NCBI RefSeq assembly: GCF_031127875.1
Contig: NZ_JARXIA010000005.1
Span: 62,001-126,000 of the forward strand
Source: Pelagicoccus sp. SDUM812005
Lineage (GTDB): Bacteria; Verrucomicrobiota; Verrucomicrobiia; Opitutales; Opitutaceae
Direction: 5' to 3'
Length of the DNA: 64,000 bases
The notes beneath the pieces are model-generated. The model saw only the letters and a program-made list of their open reading frames with translations, had not been told where the DNA came from and ran no database searches. Position 1 is the stretch's first letter; every line of letters begins with the position of its first letter. Of the stretch, positions 17,497-27,400 are shown piece after piece. The translations under genes and the position numbers were made by a program.

Positions 17497-18837
17497 TCAG
17501 CTCAAGCGCCCTTCCTTCTCGTACTCCCGGGCGATCGCCAGCTCGATGTCCTTGGCTTCCAGCACGCAGTCCCCGCGCTCCAGCGACTGCAAGCTCGCGT
17601 ACTGCAGCACGTTCGCGATATTCGCCCCCGTCAGTTCGTGGCGCTGGCAGAGCTGAGCCACGTTCACCCGCTCCGACAAGCTGGCCTGACGCGGCAACAT
17701 GCGATTCCAAATCCGCTGCCGCTCCTCCGCGTTCGGCTTCGGGAAATGGATCACCGACTGGAAGCGACGCAGAAACGCTTCGTCAATATTCGTCCGCAAG
17801 TTGGAAGCGAGAATGACCAGACCGCCAAAGGTCTCCACCCGCTGCAGCAGGTACGACGTTTCCTGGTTCGCATAACGGTCGTGCGAATCCTTCACCCCCG
17901 TACGCTTGCCGAACAAGGCGTCCGCTTCGTCGAAAAACAAGATCCAGTTCTTGTCTTCTGCCTTCGCGAAAATCCGCGACAAGTTCTTCTCCGTTTCCCC
18001 GATGTACTTGGAAACGACTAAGGACAGATCGATCCGGTACACGTCCCTCCCCGTCTGCTTCCCCAACAGCGATGCGGTCAAGGTCTTGCCCGTTCCGGAA
18101 GGCCCGTAAAACAAGGCCCGGTAACCGGGTTTGATGAAACGCTCCAGCTCCCAGTCCACCAGCAGCGTTTCCCCATGGCTTATCCAAGATTCAATTTCAC
18201 GCACTTCCGCCGCGGTCTGCTTCTCCAAGACCAAATCCTCCCAATCTAGCTTGGTGGTCAGGCGCTGGGCCGGAAAGTCTGGCCCCATGCGCGGACGCCG
18301 CGTCGGCAGCCCCATGATCTGGTCCACCACGTCCTCCCCCAGCTCCAAGCGACCGCTCGCCCACGACTCGTTCCCCACCGGCTTCTCCAAGCGCAGGATT
18401 CCCTTGCGAGCAAAAACGTGCTCCTCGTCGAACAAGCTCAGCACCTCCAAGCGCTCGTCGATATCCACCGCCCCCAGCAGAAACATCACCGTTTCCCCCG
18501 TCGGCAAAAACAGGCGCGAGTCCTTTCCGCGCACTCCGCCGATCCGCGGATAGTCCGCCGCCTTCGTCAAAGCCCCCGCTATCGCCTCGTCGAACAAATG
18601 CGGCTGCAGGTGCGAAGCCAAGGCCGCCGCAAAAACCACTCCCTCGCCTTCCGTCAGCAGCGTGCCCGCCAGCGCCGCACGCGTGCCGGCAAAGGCATCC
18701 CCCTTCACGATCTTGCCAAAGGGTTTCGGTCGCTGGCCCGACTCCAATTCACGGATACGGCTAGCGATCAGTTTCGACAAAGCGGAGAAGGCGCGGGAGA
18801 GGTCTTTCACGGAGAGCAAAGGGGGTTGAAGTTCCAA
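17497..18837 (-). CDS. AAA+ ATPase of the contractile injection system (Pvc15/Afp15-like)
   Basis: A 446-residue AAA+ ATPase of the kind found in nearly all eCIS clusters, thought to help assemble particles or load cargo. Residues 1-190 form an N-terminal region without a named domain. The ATPase core follows: Walker A GPSGTGKT (245-252), Walker B ILFFDEAD (299-306), sensor-1 region LVILASN and the arginine-finger region DEAFLRRF. The tail NVLQYASLQSLERGD belongs to the AAA lid. It is on the strand opposite the rest of the cluster, so it needs its own promoter. The start is a TTG at 18837 with an AGG eight bases before it; an in-frame stop lies just upstream, and the next alternative is the GTG nine codons later. 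Confidence 0.88.
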   Translation of the reverse strand: MELQPPLLSVKDLSRAFSALSKLIASRIRELESGQRPKPFGKIVKGDAFAGTRAALAGTLLTEGEGVVFAAALASHLQPHLFDEAIAGALTKAADYPRIGGVRGKDSRLFLPTGETVMFLLGAVDIDERLEVLSLFDEEHVFARKGILRLEKPVGNESWASGRLELGEDVVDQIMGLPTRRPRMGPDFPAQRLTTKLDWEDLVLEKQTAAEVREIESWISHGETLLVDWELERFIKPGYRALFYGPSGTGKTLTASLLGKQTGRDVYRIDLSLVVSKYIGETEKNLSRIFAKAEDKNWILFFDEADALFGKRTGVKDSHDRYANQETSYLLQRVETFGGLVILASNLRTNIDEAFLRRFQSVIHFPKPNAEERQRIWNRMLPRQASLSERVNVAQLCQRHELTGANIANVLQYASLQSLERGDCVLEAKDIELAIAREYEKEGRLS

Positions 18838-19064
18838 AAACGAGCCTGCGACGCCCCGGCCCCAGCGTCAATTTCCAAGCACCTTTCCCCAGCTACATCG
18901 TTCACTAGCAAGCGCCCTGATTTCCGTGCGCGAGGACGCAGTGATCATTTCTAATCGCTTCCTCCCCCTTCCTCCTCTCCCCGCTGCCCAAATTTGCCCG
19001 ATTTGAATCGATTCCCTGCCTCCGCGTCGAATGGCGCGAGCGATGCTTACGATGGCACTCAAAC

Positions 19065-19092
19065 GTAATACGTTTATCACTTTTCGTATTAC
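19065..19092 (+). promoter_or_regulatory. Operator 1 of the nitrogen locus (28-bp dyad, NikR geometry)
   Basis: A perfect inverted repeat, GTAATACG and CGTATTAC separated by 12 bases. Counted as six-base half-sites it is GTAATA-N16-TATTAC, exactly the 6-16-6 layout of the E. coli NikR operator. It lies just before a TATAAA box at 19106-19111, covering the probable -35 region, so a bound repressor would block the transporter promoter. A similar 28-bp site precedes the NikR-like gene. Confidence 0.72.
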
Positions 19093-19111
19093 TCTCTAGA
19101 GAAAATATAAA
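19083..19111 (+). promoter_or_regulatory. Probable promoter of the transporter operon
   Basis: TATAAA at 19106-19111 is a good -10 box. The matching -35 position (19083-19088, TTCGTA) is poor and lies inside the operator dyad. The ATG at 19126 is only 15 bases from the -10 box, so the leader must be very short and leaves no room for a riboswitch. The remaining upstream gap (18838-19064) shows no gene and no structure that I recognise. Confidence 0.5.
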
Positions 19112-19125
19112 CCGTCCATTCATCT

Positions 19126-20109
19126 ATGAAGTTCGCTCGCCACGCCACTCGCGCCCTTTCGGCGCTCGCCCTCCTCGCCACCCTCCCCTTCGCCAAAGCG
19201 GAACCCCTGAAGATCGGCTACTCCGACTGGCCGGGCTGGATCGCTTGGGAAATCGGAATCAAGAAAGGCTGGTTCGCCGACGCCGGAGTCGAGGTCGACT
19301 TCCAGTGGATGGACTACGTCGCCTCCATGGACGCCTACGTCGCCGGCCAGCTCGACGCCGTCTGCATGACCAACGGCGACGCCCTCGCCATCGGCGGCAC
19401 CGGCAAGCCTTCCGTCGGCATCCTCATCAACGACTACTCCAACGGCAACGACATGCTCGTCGCCGCCCCCGGCATCAGCTCCGTCAAGGAACTCAAAGGC
19501 AAAAAGATCGGAGTCGAAGAAGGCTTCGTTGCCCACCTCCTCGCCCTCAAGGCCCTAGAGTCCGCCGGACTCAGCGCCGACGACGTGGAATGGGTTAACG
19601 TCCCGACCAACGAGACCCCGCAAGTCCTCGCCTCCGGCGCCGTCGACGCCATCGCAGCCTGGCAGCCAAACTCGGGCCAAGCCCTCAAGACCGTTTCCGG
19701 CTCCACGCCTGTATTCACTTCCTCTGACGCTCCCGGCATCATCTACGACTTGCTCTACGTCTCCAGCGAAAGCCTCGAAGCCCGTAAAAGCGATTGGCTG
19801 AAAGTAACAAAGGTTTGGTATCAGATCGTCGAATACATCAACGACGAGGACAACCTCGACGAAGCCCTCGAAATCCTCTCCGCCCGCGTCGCCCTGTCTC
19901 CGGAAGAGTACGAGCCCTTCTTCCAAGGCACTAAGATCCTCTCCCTTCGACTCGCGAACAAGGTTTGGGAAGACAACAATTCCCTGCGCAGCGTCTACGG
20001 TTCCAGCCGCGTCGTCGACCAGTTCAACGTCGATCAAGGCGTCTACGAAGCGAACCTCAACATCGAGTCCTACCTCGACCCCAGCTTCACCAAAGCTCTC
20101 GCCGAGTAA
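19126..20109 (+). CDS. ABC transporter substrate-binding protein (NitT/TauT type, urea carboxylase-linked)
   Basis: A 327-residue periplasmic binding protein. Residues 1-25 form a signal peptide ending PFAKA with no lipobox cysteine. The mature start [19 protein letters not shown] is typical of the SsuA/THI5-like family used by nitrate, taurine and urea carboxylase-related transporters, and GKKIGVEEG and [10 protein letters not shown] fit the fold. It is first in the operon, followed after a 73-base gap by the permease, and that gap contains a strong hairpin that could keep binding-protein transcript above permease transcript. Judging by the downstream enzymes, the ligand is probably guanidine, urea or a related compound; the sequence does not settle which. 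Confidence 0.9.
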   Translation: MKFARHATRALSALALLATLPFAKAEPLKIGYSDWPGWIAWEIGIKKGWFADAGVEVDFQWMDYVASMDAYVAGQLDAVCMTNGDALAIGGTGKPSVGILINDYSNGNDMLVAAPGISSVKELKGKKIGVEEGFVAHLLALKALESAGLSADDVEWVNVPTNETPQVLASGAVDAIAAWQPNSGQALKTVSGSTPVFTSSDAPGIIYDLLYVSSESLEARKSDWLKVTKVWYQIVEYINDEDNLDEALEILSARVALSPEEYEPFFQGTKILSLRLANKVWEDNNSLRSVYGSSRVVDQFNVDQGVYEANLNIESYLDPSFTKALAE

Positions 20110-20144
20110 GCAGTTCCCACTTCCATACTCATCTACTACCTAAA

Positions 20145-20171
20145 GGGAGCCGTCGCCCAGCGACGGTTCCC
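20145..20171 (+). other. Intercistronic hairpin between binding protein and permease
   Basis: GGGAGCCGTCGC pairs with GCGACGGTTCCC over 12 positions (one G-T pair) around a CCA loop. No T tract follows, so it is more likely an RNA-stabilising or attenuating stem than a full terminator. Such stems often raise binding-protein levels relative to the membrane subunit. Confidence 0.6.
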
Positions 20172-20182
20172 GCTCCCTTCCC

Positions 20183-21586
20183 ATGTCTAGCACCAAGCCA
20201 GTTGGCCGCGCGAACAGCCGATGGTTCGCCATCGGCAAGCCGCTCCCTTCCCGCCAGCGGTCCATCCTGACGCTCTGCTCCTTCCTCATCCCCTTGGCGG
20301 TGTGGAGTGCCGTGAGCTACCTCCCCTTCGTCTGGCACCCGGACATCAAGCTCACCATTTCGGCGGAACGGGAAGGCATCTCCACCATCTACACGCGTGG
20401 AGACCACCTCAGCAAAAGCTTCTTCCCCACCTTCGTCGCTGCCGTCAAAGCGGAAAACGCCGCCGTCCTCGCCGCGCGAGCCGCCGGCGAGCCCATCGCC
20501 CCCGGCCGACGCTCCAACCTCAAGACCCTTCGCCACATCGCGGCCTGGGGAATCGGAAACGGCTACCTCACCGCCGAAGAGGCAAAAAACGACGACGCCA
20601 TCTTCCAGCTCTGGGCCCGAGCCGCCAAAGGCGACTTCGGCAAGCAACTCCCCCTCTCTCCTGACAACATCAAAGTCGTCAAAGAAAACTGGATACTGAT
20701 CAAGGACATCGAGCTCCCCCTCAGCTCGCGGGACCTCCCGAACGAGGCGCTGCTCAAGCTCATCCCCCAAGGAAAGTCAAGCAACCCAGTCTACTTGCCC
20801 GCCCCACACGAAGTCCTCCTCTCCGGATACCAGGACTTCTTCACCGAGCAACGCGACCCCGACGACCCCAGCATGTGGCAACGGGCCCTGCACTCCATGA
20901 AGATCGTCTTCGGCGGATTCCTCCTCGCCGCCATCGTCGGAGTCCCCATCGCGATCCTCTGCGGCACCTTCGACTTCTTCTCCCGCATCTTCGAGCCTTT
21001 CATCGACTTCTTCCGCTACCTGCCAGCTCCCGCCTTCAGCACCCTGCTGGTCGCCGTCTTCCTCGCCCACGACGCCCCTAAGATCGCCCTCGTATTCGTC
21101 GGCACCTTCTTCCAGCTGGTGCTCGTTGTAGCCAATACCACCCGCGAAATCGACCGCTCCCTCATCGAAGCCTCCCAAACCCTCGGAGCCGACCGACGCA
21201 ACATCCTCCTGCGTGTAATTGTTCCGGGGATACTGCCGCAACTCTACAACGACCTGCGCATCCTCCTCGGCTGGGCCTGGACCTGGCTCGTCATCGCCGA
21301 ACTCATCGGCGTCAAGTCCGGCCTCACCGAGTTCATCGAAACCCAAGGCCGCTGGCGTAACTTCGACCGCGTCTTCCCCGTCATCATTCTCATCGGATTC
21401 ATCGGCTTCTTCACCGACCAAATCTTATCCTGGCTGCGCGTCTTCCTCTTCAAGTGGACCGGCGAGTCGCCAAACGCCTTCTCGCGCGTCGTCGCAAGCA
21501 GCGTTGCCGCCGGCCCCCGCTGGTTCCAACGCGAAGTCCTCGACCAACGCCTAGATCCACTCGCCGACCGCCGAAACAAGAAATGA
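20183..21586 (+). CDS. ABC transporter permease with large periplasmic insert
   Basis: A 467-residue permease of the binding-protein-dependent (BPD_transp_1) family. One membrane segment near residues 27-45 is followed by about 190 mostly soluble residues, including [12 protein letters not shown] and [19 protein letters not shown]. The usual transmembrane core comes after about residue 240 and contains the EAA loop [20 protein letters not shown] that contacts the ATPase. Ordinary SsuC/TauC-type permeases are about 250-280 residues, so the long N-terminal part is an addition. The stop overlaps the ATPase start (ATGA at 21583). It should work with the binding protein upstream and the ATPase downstream as one importer. 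Confidence 0.88.
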   Translation: MSSTKPVGRANSRWFAIGKPLPSRQRSILTLCSFLIPLAVWSAVSYLPFVWHPDIKLTISAEREGISTIYTRGDHLSKSFFPTFVAAVKAENAAVLAARAAGEPIAPGRRSNLKTLRHIAAWGIGNGYLTAEEAKNDDAIFQLWARAAKGDFGKQLPLSPDNIKVVKENWILIKDIELPLSSRDLPNEALLKLIPQGKSSNPVYLPAPHEVLLSGYQDFFTEQRDPDDPSMWQRALHSMKIVFGGFLLAAIVGVPIAILCGTFDFFSRIFEPFIDFFRYLPAPAFSTLLVAVFLAHDAPKIALVFVGTFFQLVLVVANTTREIDRSLIEASQTLGADRRNILLRVIVPGILPQLYNDLRILLGWAWTWLVIAELIGVKSGLTEFIETQGRWRNFDRVFPVIILIGFIGFFTDQILSWLRVFLFKWTGESPNAFSRVVASSVAAGPRWFQREVLDQRLDPLADRRNKK

Positions 21587-22488
21587 GCCAAAGCAATTCA
21601 ACCGCCCTTCCCGACTACCAGCGCCAGTCTCCCGAAGTCGCTGCCCGCTTCGACAAGCTCAAGCAACGCCCCGTCAAGCTCGAGGTTCGCTCCCTGCAAA
21701 AGCAGTTCGGCTCCGCCAAAGGTCCCGTCCAAGCCCTCAAGGACATCTCCTTCAAGGCCTATCGCCGCGAAATGATGGGCGTGATCGGAGCCTCCGGCTG
21801 CGGCAAGTCCACCCTCATCCGCATCCTCGCCGGCCTCGAAACGCCGAGCTCCGGCGAAGTCCTGCTAGAAGGCCAGCCCGTTACCGGACCCGGCCCCGAC
21901 CGCGGCATGGTCTTCCAAAGCTACACCCTCTTCCCCTGGCTCACCGTCAAGAAGAACGTCATGTTCGGCCTCGAGATGACCGGCAACAGCATGAGCACCG
22001 CCGAACGCGAAGCCCGCCAATGGATCGATCTCGTCGGCCTCTCCAAGTTCGAAAACAGCTACCCGCACGAACTCTCCGGCGGCATGAAGCAACGCGTCGC
22101 AATCGCCCGCGCCCTCGCCAACCGCCCTAAGATTCTCCTCATGGACGAACCCTTCGGCGCCCTCGACGCCCAGACCCGCGCCTCCATGCAAGCCTACCTG
22201 CTCGAAATCTGGCGCCACATCGACCTCACCGTCCTCTTCATCACCCACGACCTCGACGAGGCCGTCTACCTCGCCGACCGCATCCTCGTGCTCAAACCCA
22301 ACCCCGGTGAAGTCCTCGAAATGATCGAAGTCCCCGTCCCCCGCCCGCGCTCCCAAAGCCAATTCGTGGAACCCGAATTCCTCGCCACCAAAAACCGCCT
22401 CGAACACCTCATCCACCCCAAGTCCCATACCGAAAAAATCGATCTCCCCATCGTCCGCATGACCGAGGTCGGCGACGACGTTGAGTAA
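21583..22488 (+). CDS. ABC transporter ATP-binding protein (NitT/TauT type)
   Basis: A 301-residue ATPase for the importer. It has Walker [11 protein letters not shown] loop [12 protein letters not shown], signature LSGGMKQRV, Walker [13 protein letters not shown] and the switch histidine in FITHDLDEA. The ATG at 21583 overlaps the permease stop and gives the family length; an earlier in-frame ATG at 21454 lies within the permease gene. The final 40 residues, past the standard domain, contain no recognised regulatory fold. The stop codon (22486-22488) lies inside the second operator dyad, so transporter and enzyme units are probably transcribed separately but controlled together. Confidence 0.92.
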   Translation: MSQSNSTALPDYQRQSPEVAARFDKLKQRPVKLEVRSLQKQFGSAKGPVQALKDISFKAYRREMMGVIGASGCGKSTLIRILAGLETPSSGEVLLEGQPVTGPGPDRGMVFQSYTLFPWLTVKKNVMFGLEMTGNSMSTAEREARQWIDLVGLSKFENSYPHELSGGMKQRVAIARALANRPKILLMDEPFGALDAQTRASMQAYLLEIWRHIDLTVLFITHDLDEAVYLADRILVLKPNPGEVLEMIEVPVPRPRSQSQFVEPEFLATKNRLEHLIHPKSHTEKIDLPIVRMTEVGDDVE

Positions 22489-22512
22489 TACTTTTTATTC
22501 TTTTCGTAATAC
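22485..22512 (+). promoter_or_regulatory. Operator 2 of the nitrogen locus (28-bp dyad)
   Basis: GTAATA-N16-TAATAC, the same 28-base span as operator 1 but with one mismatch between half-sites. The interior shares TTTTCGTA with operator 1. A TTTAAT box at 22514-22519 follows directly, and the NikR-like gene begins 63 bases downstream. This suggests that the regulator controls its own gene and the enzyme genes behind it. Confidence 0.65.
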
Positions 22513-22574
22513 TTTTAATTTGACCCGAGTTCCCAACTCTCTACCAAGCCATGCGATTAAGCAGATACAGACCC

Positions 22575-23015
22575 ATGCCTAAGAAAGAGACGACCGAACG
22601 CATCAGCATGACCCTGCCCCAGTCCACTCTCAAGCAGCTGGACAGCATGGTCGAATCGCGCGGCTACGCCAACCGCTCCCAGGGGATCACCGAGATCATC
22701 AACCGCGAGCTGGTGAAGCACAACCAGCGCTACGACGACACCGTCATGGCCGGCACCATCACTCTCTTCTACGCCCAGACCCGCAACAACCTCGCCGGGC
22801 GCCTCGCCCAAATCCAGCGCGACCACGTAGCCGAAGTCATCAGCTCCTTGCACGTCCAGCTCGAGAACAACCACACCATGGAAGTCATCCTCGTGCAAGG
22901 CCCCGCCAGCAAGCTCCGCATCATCGCCGACGAGCTCATCACCTGCAAAGGCGTCAAGAACGGCAGCCTCAACCTCTCCACCACCATCCTCCCTCCCCTT
23001 CACCAAAACAAGTAG
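22575..23015 (+). CDS. NikR-like ribbon-helix-helix regulator lacking the nickel site
   Basis: A 146-residue regulator with an N-terminal ribbon-helix-helix ([16 protein letters not shown], then [14 protein letters not shown]) and a C-terminal NikR/ACT-type ligand domain ([20 protein letters not shown]). Aligned by eye with E. coli NikR, the ligands His76, His87, His89 and Cys95 become Arg82, His93, Gln95 and Thr101, so only one remains. It is therefore unlikely to be a classical nickel sensor and may bind a ligand of the guanidine/urea pathway. It sits between the transporter and enzyme genes, with matching operators before both units. The ATG at 22575 fits the family start; an ATG at 22551 would add eight residues. 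Confidence 0.88.
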   Translation: MPKKETTERISMTLPQSTLKQLDSMVESRGYANRSQGITEIINRELVKHNQRYDDTVMAGTITLFYAQTRNNLAGRLAQIQRDHVAEVISSLHVQLENNHTMEVILVQGPASKLRIIADELITCKGVKNGSLNLSTTILPPLHQNK

Positions 23016-23049
23016 CGCCTCGCCGCCCCCCCAACCCATCGTTCTACCA

Positions 23050-23760
23050 ATGCTTCACAAAGAAACACTCACCGGAGCCGGCATGTGGTCCAAAGTGATC
23101 AAGCGCGGCCGCACCCTCAAGCTCACCGACCTCGAAGGTGGCGCCAACGTCGGCATGCTGCTCTACAACGCCTACGAAAAGCACGAGCGCTACAACATGC
23201 CCGACACCCTCAAGGGCCAATACATCTTCCACCTCAAATACCCCTACTGCCTCCACTCCGACATGGGGCGCCTCTTCGCCTCCATCGTCGCCGACAGCGT
23301 TGGCTGGCACGATACCGTTTCCGGCGCTTCCGACGCCGAGTCCGTAAAATCCAAATACGGCCAAGGCGACTACCAAGAGCTGCGCAACGACTTCTACCGT
23401 AACGCCCAGGAATGCTTCCTCATCGAGCTCGCCAAGTGGGGCCTCGGCAAACGCGACCTCGTTCCCAACATCAACTGGTTCTCCAAGATCGTCGCCGACG
23501 AAGAAGGAAAACTCAGCTTCGTCGAAGGACACAGCAAGGCTGGCGACTCCGTCGAACTTCGCTTCGAGCTCGACACCCTCGTCGTCCTCAACACCTGCCC
23601 GCACCCCTTCGATCCAAATCCTGAATACAAGCCCAAGCCCGTCGAGCTATCCATCTCCGAAGCCGCTCCCGTTTCCGCCGACGATCCCTCCCTTCAAATC
23701 CGTTCCGAAAACCAACGCGCCTACCACAACACCAGCGTCTACAACCAGCTCCGCTTCTAA
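23050..23760 (+). CDS. Urea carboxylase-associated protein 1 (DUF1989; carboxyguanidine deiminase subunit)
   Basis: A 236-residue DUF1989 protein of the UAAP1 group. It begins with [20 protein letters not shown], has [11 protein letters not shown] in the middle and ends with the UAAP1-type NTCPHPFDP and [13 protein letters not shown]. Proteins of this pair were first called urea carboxylase-associated or aminomethyltransferase-like. Work on Pseudomonas syringae showed that they form a deiminase converting carboxyguanidine to allophanate. Cys and His residues in the conserved blocks could bind a metal. It lies 35 bases after the regulator and 38 bases before its partner gene, in one operon. 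Confidence 0.9.
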   Translation: MLHKETLTGAGMWSKVIKRGRTLKLTDLEGGANVGMLLYNAYEKHERYNMPDTLKGQYIFHLKYPYCLHSDMGRLFASIVADSVGWHDTVSGASDAESVKSKYGQGDYQELRNDFYRNAQECFLIELAKWGLGKRDLVPNINWFSKIVADEEGKLSFVEGHSKAGDSVELRFELDTLVVLNTCPHPFDPNPEYKPKPVELSISEAAPVSADDPSLQIRSENQRAYHNTSVYNQLRF

Positions 23761-23797
23761 ACGCAGCGCCGCATTCACCCTTTACCTTTTCTCCACC

Positions 23798-24433
23798 ATG
23801 CTAACCGAATCCACCCTCGACCCCGCCAACGCCGTCTACCGCCAAGTCATCAAAGCGGGCGACCACTGGAGCCACGTTATCAAAAAAGGCCAAACCTTCC
23901 GCATCCTCGACCTCGAAGGTAACCAAGCCGCGGATACGCTCTTCTACAACGCCCACGATCCCGTCGACCGCTACTCCGCCAGCGATACCATCCGTTGCCA
24001 GCAAGCCCTCTACCTCACCACCGGCAGCAAGCTCATGTCCACCGACGGCAACATCCTGCTCGAGATCACCGCCGACACCTGCGGACGGCACGACACCCTC
24101 GGCGGCGCCTGCTCCCGCGAATCGAATACCATGCGCTACGCGCTCGAAAAGGAACCCATGCACGCCTGCCGCGACTCCTTCATCTGCGGCCTCCACCACC
24201 ACTCCCACGACCTCGGCAAGCGAGACATCACCTGCAATATCAACTTCTTCATGAACGTGCCCGTCACCCCCGAAGGCGGCCTCAGCTTCGAAGACGGCAT
24301 CAGCGCCCCCGGCCGCTACGTCGAGATGCTCGCCCACATGGACGTCATCGCCCTCATCTCGAACTGCCCGCAGCTCAACAACCCCTGCAACGCCTACAAC
24401 CCGACCCCCGTCGAAGTCCTCATCTGGGACTAG
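23798..24433 (+). CDS. Urea carboxylase-associated protein 2 (DUF1989; carboxyguanidine deiminase subunit)
   Basis: A 211-residue DUF1989 protein of the UAAP2 group, partner of the preceding gene. Conserved blocks are [45 protein letters not shown] and the C-terminal [19 protein letters not shown]. The two proteins share a fold: the EGxQAAD-type block here corresponds to EGGANVGM in the partner, consistent with unequal subunits of a heterodimeric deiminase. Having both subunits favours a guanidine-degrading route over simple urea use, since urea carboxylation alone would not need them. The carboxylase gene begins 57 bases downstream. Confidence 0.9.
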   Translation: MLTESTLDPANAVYRQVIKAGDHWSHVIKKGQTFRILDLEGNQAADTLFYNAHDPVDRYSASDTIRCQQALYLTTGSKLMSTDGNILLEITADTCGRHDTLGGACSRESNTMRYALEKEPMHACRDSFICGLHHHSHDLGKRDITCNINFFMNVPVTPEGGLSFEDGISAPGRYVEMLAHMDVIALISNCPQLNNPCNAYNPTPVEVLIWD

Positions 24434-24490
24434 TCCCGGTTCTCGAGCTCCCCTATTCGCGGTTTCAAAAACTCTCTCTTAATTCTCATC

Positions 24491-27400
24491 GTGTTCCAAA
24501 AAGTTCTTATAGCCAACCGAGGCGAAATCGCCTGCCGCGTCATCCGCACCCTGCGCCAAATGGGCATCCGCTCCGTCGCCATCTACTCCGACGCCGACCG
24601 CTTCGCCCAACACGTTGACCTCGCCGACGAAGCCGTCCGCATCGGCCCTGCCCCCGTCAAGCAAAGCTACCTGAACATCCCCGCCATCCTCGAAGCCGCC
24701 CGCTCCACCGGAGCGCAAGCCATCCACCCCGGCTACGGCCTACTCTCCGAAAACGCAGACTTCGCTTCCCAAGTCGAGGCTGCCGGCCTCGTCTTCATCG
24801 GCCCCACCCCCCAGCAAATGATCGAGTTCGGGCTCAAGCACACCGCCCGCGAAATCGCCATTGCCAACCAAGCCCCGCTCCTCCCCGGTAGCGATCTGGT
24901 GGATACGCTGGAGGAAGCCATTTCTGAAGCCGAACGCATCGGCTATCCCGTCATGCTCAAGTCTACTGCCGGCGGCGGCGGCATCGGCATGCGCCTCTGC
25001 TGGAACGAAACCGAACTCCGCGACGCCTACGAATCCGTTAAGCGCCTCGGCGAAAACAACTTCGCCAACTCCGGTATTTTCCTGGAAAAGTTCGTGCAAC
25101 GGGCCCGCCACATCGAGGCCCAGATCTTCGGCGACGGAAACGGTAAAGTCATCGCCCTCGGCGAACGCGATTGCTCCGTGCAGCGCCGCAACCAAAAGGT
25201 CATCGAAGAAACGCCCGCGCCGGCCATCTCAGACCAGCAACGTAAGGAACTTCTCGATACAGCGGTCCGTCTCGCCCAAGGCGTCAACTACCGTTCCGCT
25301 GGAACCGTCGAATTCGTCTACGACGTCGACGCCTCCGCTTTTTACTTCCTCGAAGTCAACACCCGCCTCCAAGTCGAACACTGCGTCACCGAAGAAGTGA
25401 CCGGCGTTGACCTGGTGGAATGGATGATCAAGCAAGCAGCCGGCGAAATGCCGGACCTCGATACCCTTGCCATCGCCCCCAGCGGAGCCGCCATCCAAGC
25501 CCGCGTCTACGCGGAAGACCCGAATAAAGACTTCCAGCCCTCCTCCGGCCTACTCACCGAAGTCCGCTTCCCCGACGACGCTCGCATCGATTCCTGGATC
25601 GAAACCGGAACCGAAGTCTCCGCATTCTACGACCCCCTCCTCGCCAAGGTCATCACCAAGGGAGCCAACCGCGCCGAAGCCATCGCAAAGCTCGCCGACG
25701 CCCTCGACGCCACCCGAGTCGAAGGCATCGAGACCAACCTCGAATACCTCGAGAACATCCTCGCTGCCGAAGCCTTCCAAGAGGCCTCCCACACCACCAA
25801 ATTCTGCGACAGCCTCGTCTACCACCCCAGTACCATCGACGTGATAGAAGCCGGTACCCAAACCACTGTCCAAGACTACCCCGGACGCGTCGGCTACTGG
25901 GACATCGGCGTCCCGCCCTCCGGCCCCTTCGACGCCTACGCCTTCCGCCTCGGCAACAAGATCCTCGGCAACGAAGAGAAGGCGGCCGGCCTTGAAATCA
26001 CCGTCACCGGCCCCACCCTCGTCTTCAACCACGATACCACCATCGCTCTCACCGGAGCCCCCACCAACGCGACCCTCAACGGCGAGCCCGTTCCCTTTTG
26101 GCAGGCCATTCCCGTCGCCGCCGGCGACGAACTCTCCTGCGGCAAGGTCGTCGAAAACGGCTGCCGCGCCTACCTCGCCGTGCAAGGCGGCCTCGACGTA
26201 CCCGACTACCTCGGCAGCAAATCCACCTTTACCCTCGGCCAGTTCGGCGGCCACTGCGGACGCACCCTCCTCCCCGGCGACGTCCTGCACTTCCACGCGC
26301 AAACCGACTCCCAGCGCCCCGCGCCCATATCGCCGTACCCACTCCCCGACTACAGCAGTCACTGGAACATTCGCGTCCTCTACGGCCCGCACGGCGCCCC
26401 CGACTTCTTTACCGACGAAGACATCGAGACCTTCTTCGCCACCGACTGGGAAGTCCACTACAACTCGGCCCGCACCGGCGTTCGCCTGATCGGACCTAAG
26501 CCCAAGTGGGCCCGCACCGACGGCGGCGAAGCGGGCCTCCACCCTTCCAACCTCCACGACAACGCCTACGCCATCGGTACCGTCGACTTCACCGGAGACA
26601 TGCCAGTCATCCTCGGTCCCGACGGTCCCTCCCTCGGCGGCTTCGTCTGCCCCGCCACCATCATCAAGGCCGACCTCTGGATGATGGGCCAACTCAAGCC
26701 GGGCGATACCATCCGCTTCACCAAAGTCGACCAAAACACTGCGACCCAACTCGAAATCGAGCAAGAGAGCATTTTCGAGCCAAGCCGTAGTGCTCAGCTT
26801 AGCGAAGCGCCGCCTTCCCGCTTCGGTGCCGAGGACGCCATTCTCGAATTCATAGACGAACAACCCAAGCTCGAGCACCCCTCCGTCTGCTACCGTCGCT
26901 CGGGCGACAAGTATCTACTCGTTGAATACGGTGAAATGAAGCTGGAGCTCAACCTCCGCTTCCGTGCCCACGCCCTCATGGAAGCCGTCAAGGCGGCCTC
27001 CATCCCTGGCATTCTGGAGCTCACTCCTGGCATTCGCTCCCTACAAATCCACTACGAAAGCTTGCAGCTCCCACTCGACGAACTCGTCGATCTCCTCAAG
27101 CGAATCGAAGAGGAACTGCCACCCATCACCGAAATGAAGGTGCCCACCCGCACCGTCTACCTGCCCCTTTCCTGGGACGACGAAGCCACCCAACTCGCCA
27201 TCCAGAAATACGAGTCCGTGCGCAAGAACGCTCCTTGGTGCCCCTCCAACATCGAATTCATCCGCCGCATCAACGGCCTCGATTCCATCCAAGACGTCAA
27301 GGACATCCTCTTCAACGCGAGCTACCTCGTCATGGGACTGGGCGACGTCTACCTCGGCGCCCCCGTCGCCACCCCGGTCGATCCGCGTCACCGTCTCGTC

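Noticed and set aside
18838-19064. Guanidine riboswitch before the transporter operon
   Set aside because: No ykkC-type conserved motifs are seen, and the region lies upstream of the likely transcription start.
22575-23015. Calling the regulator a nickel-responsive NikR
   Set aside because: Three of the four metal ligands are replaced and no nickel genes are nearby.
25550-26878. 442-codon minus-strand frame opposite the carboxylase
   Set aside because: The carboxylase motifs are continuous on the plus strand; the antisense product is Gly/Val/Glu-rich and shows no domain.
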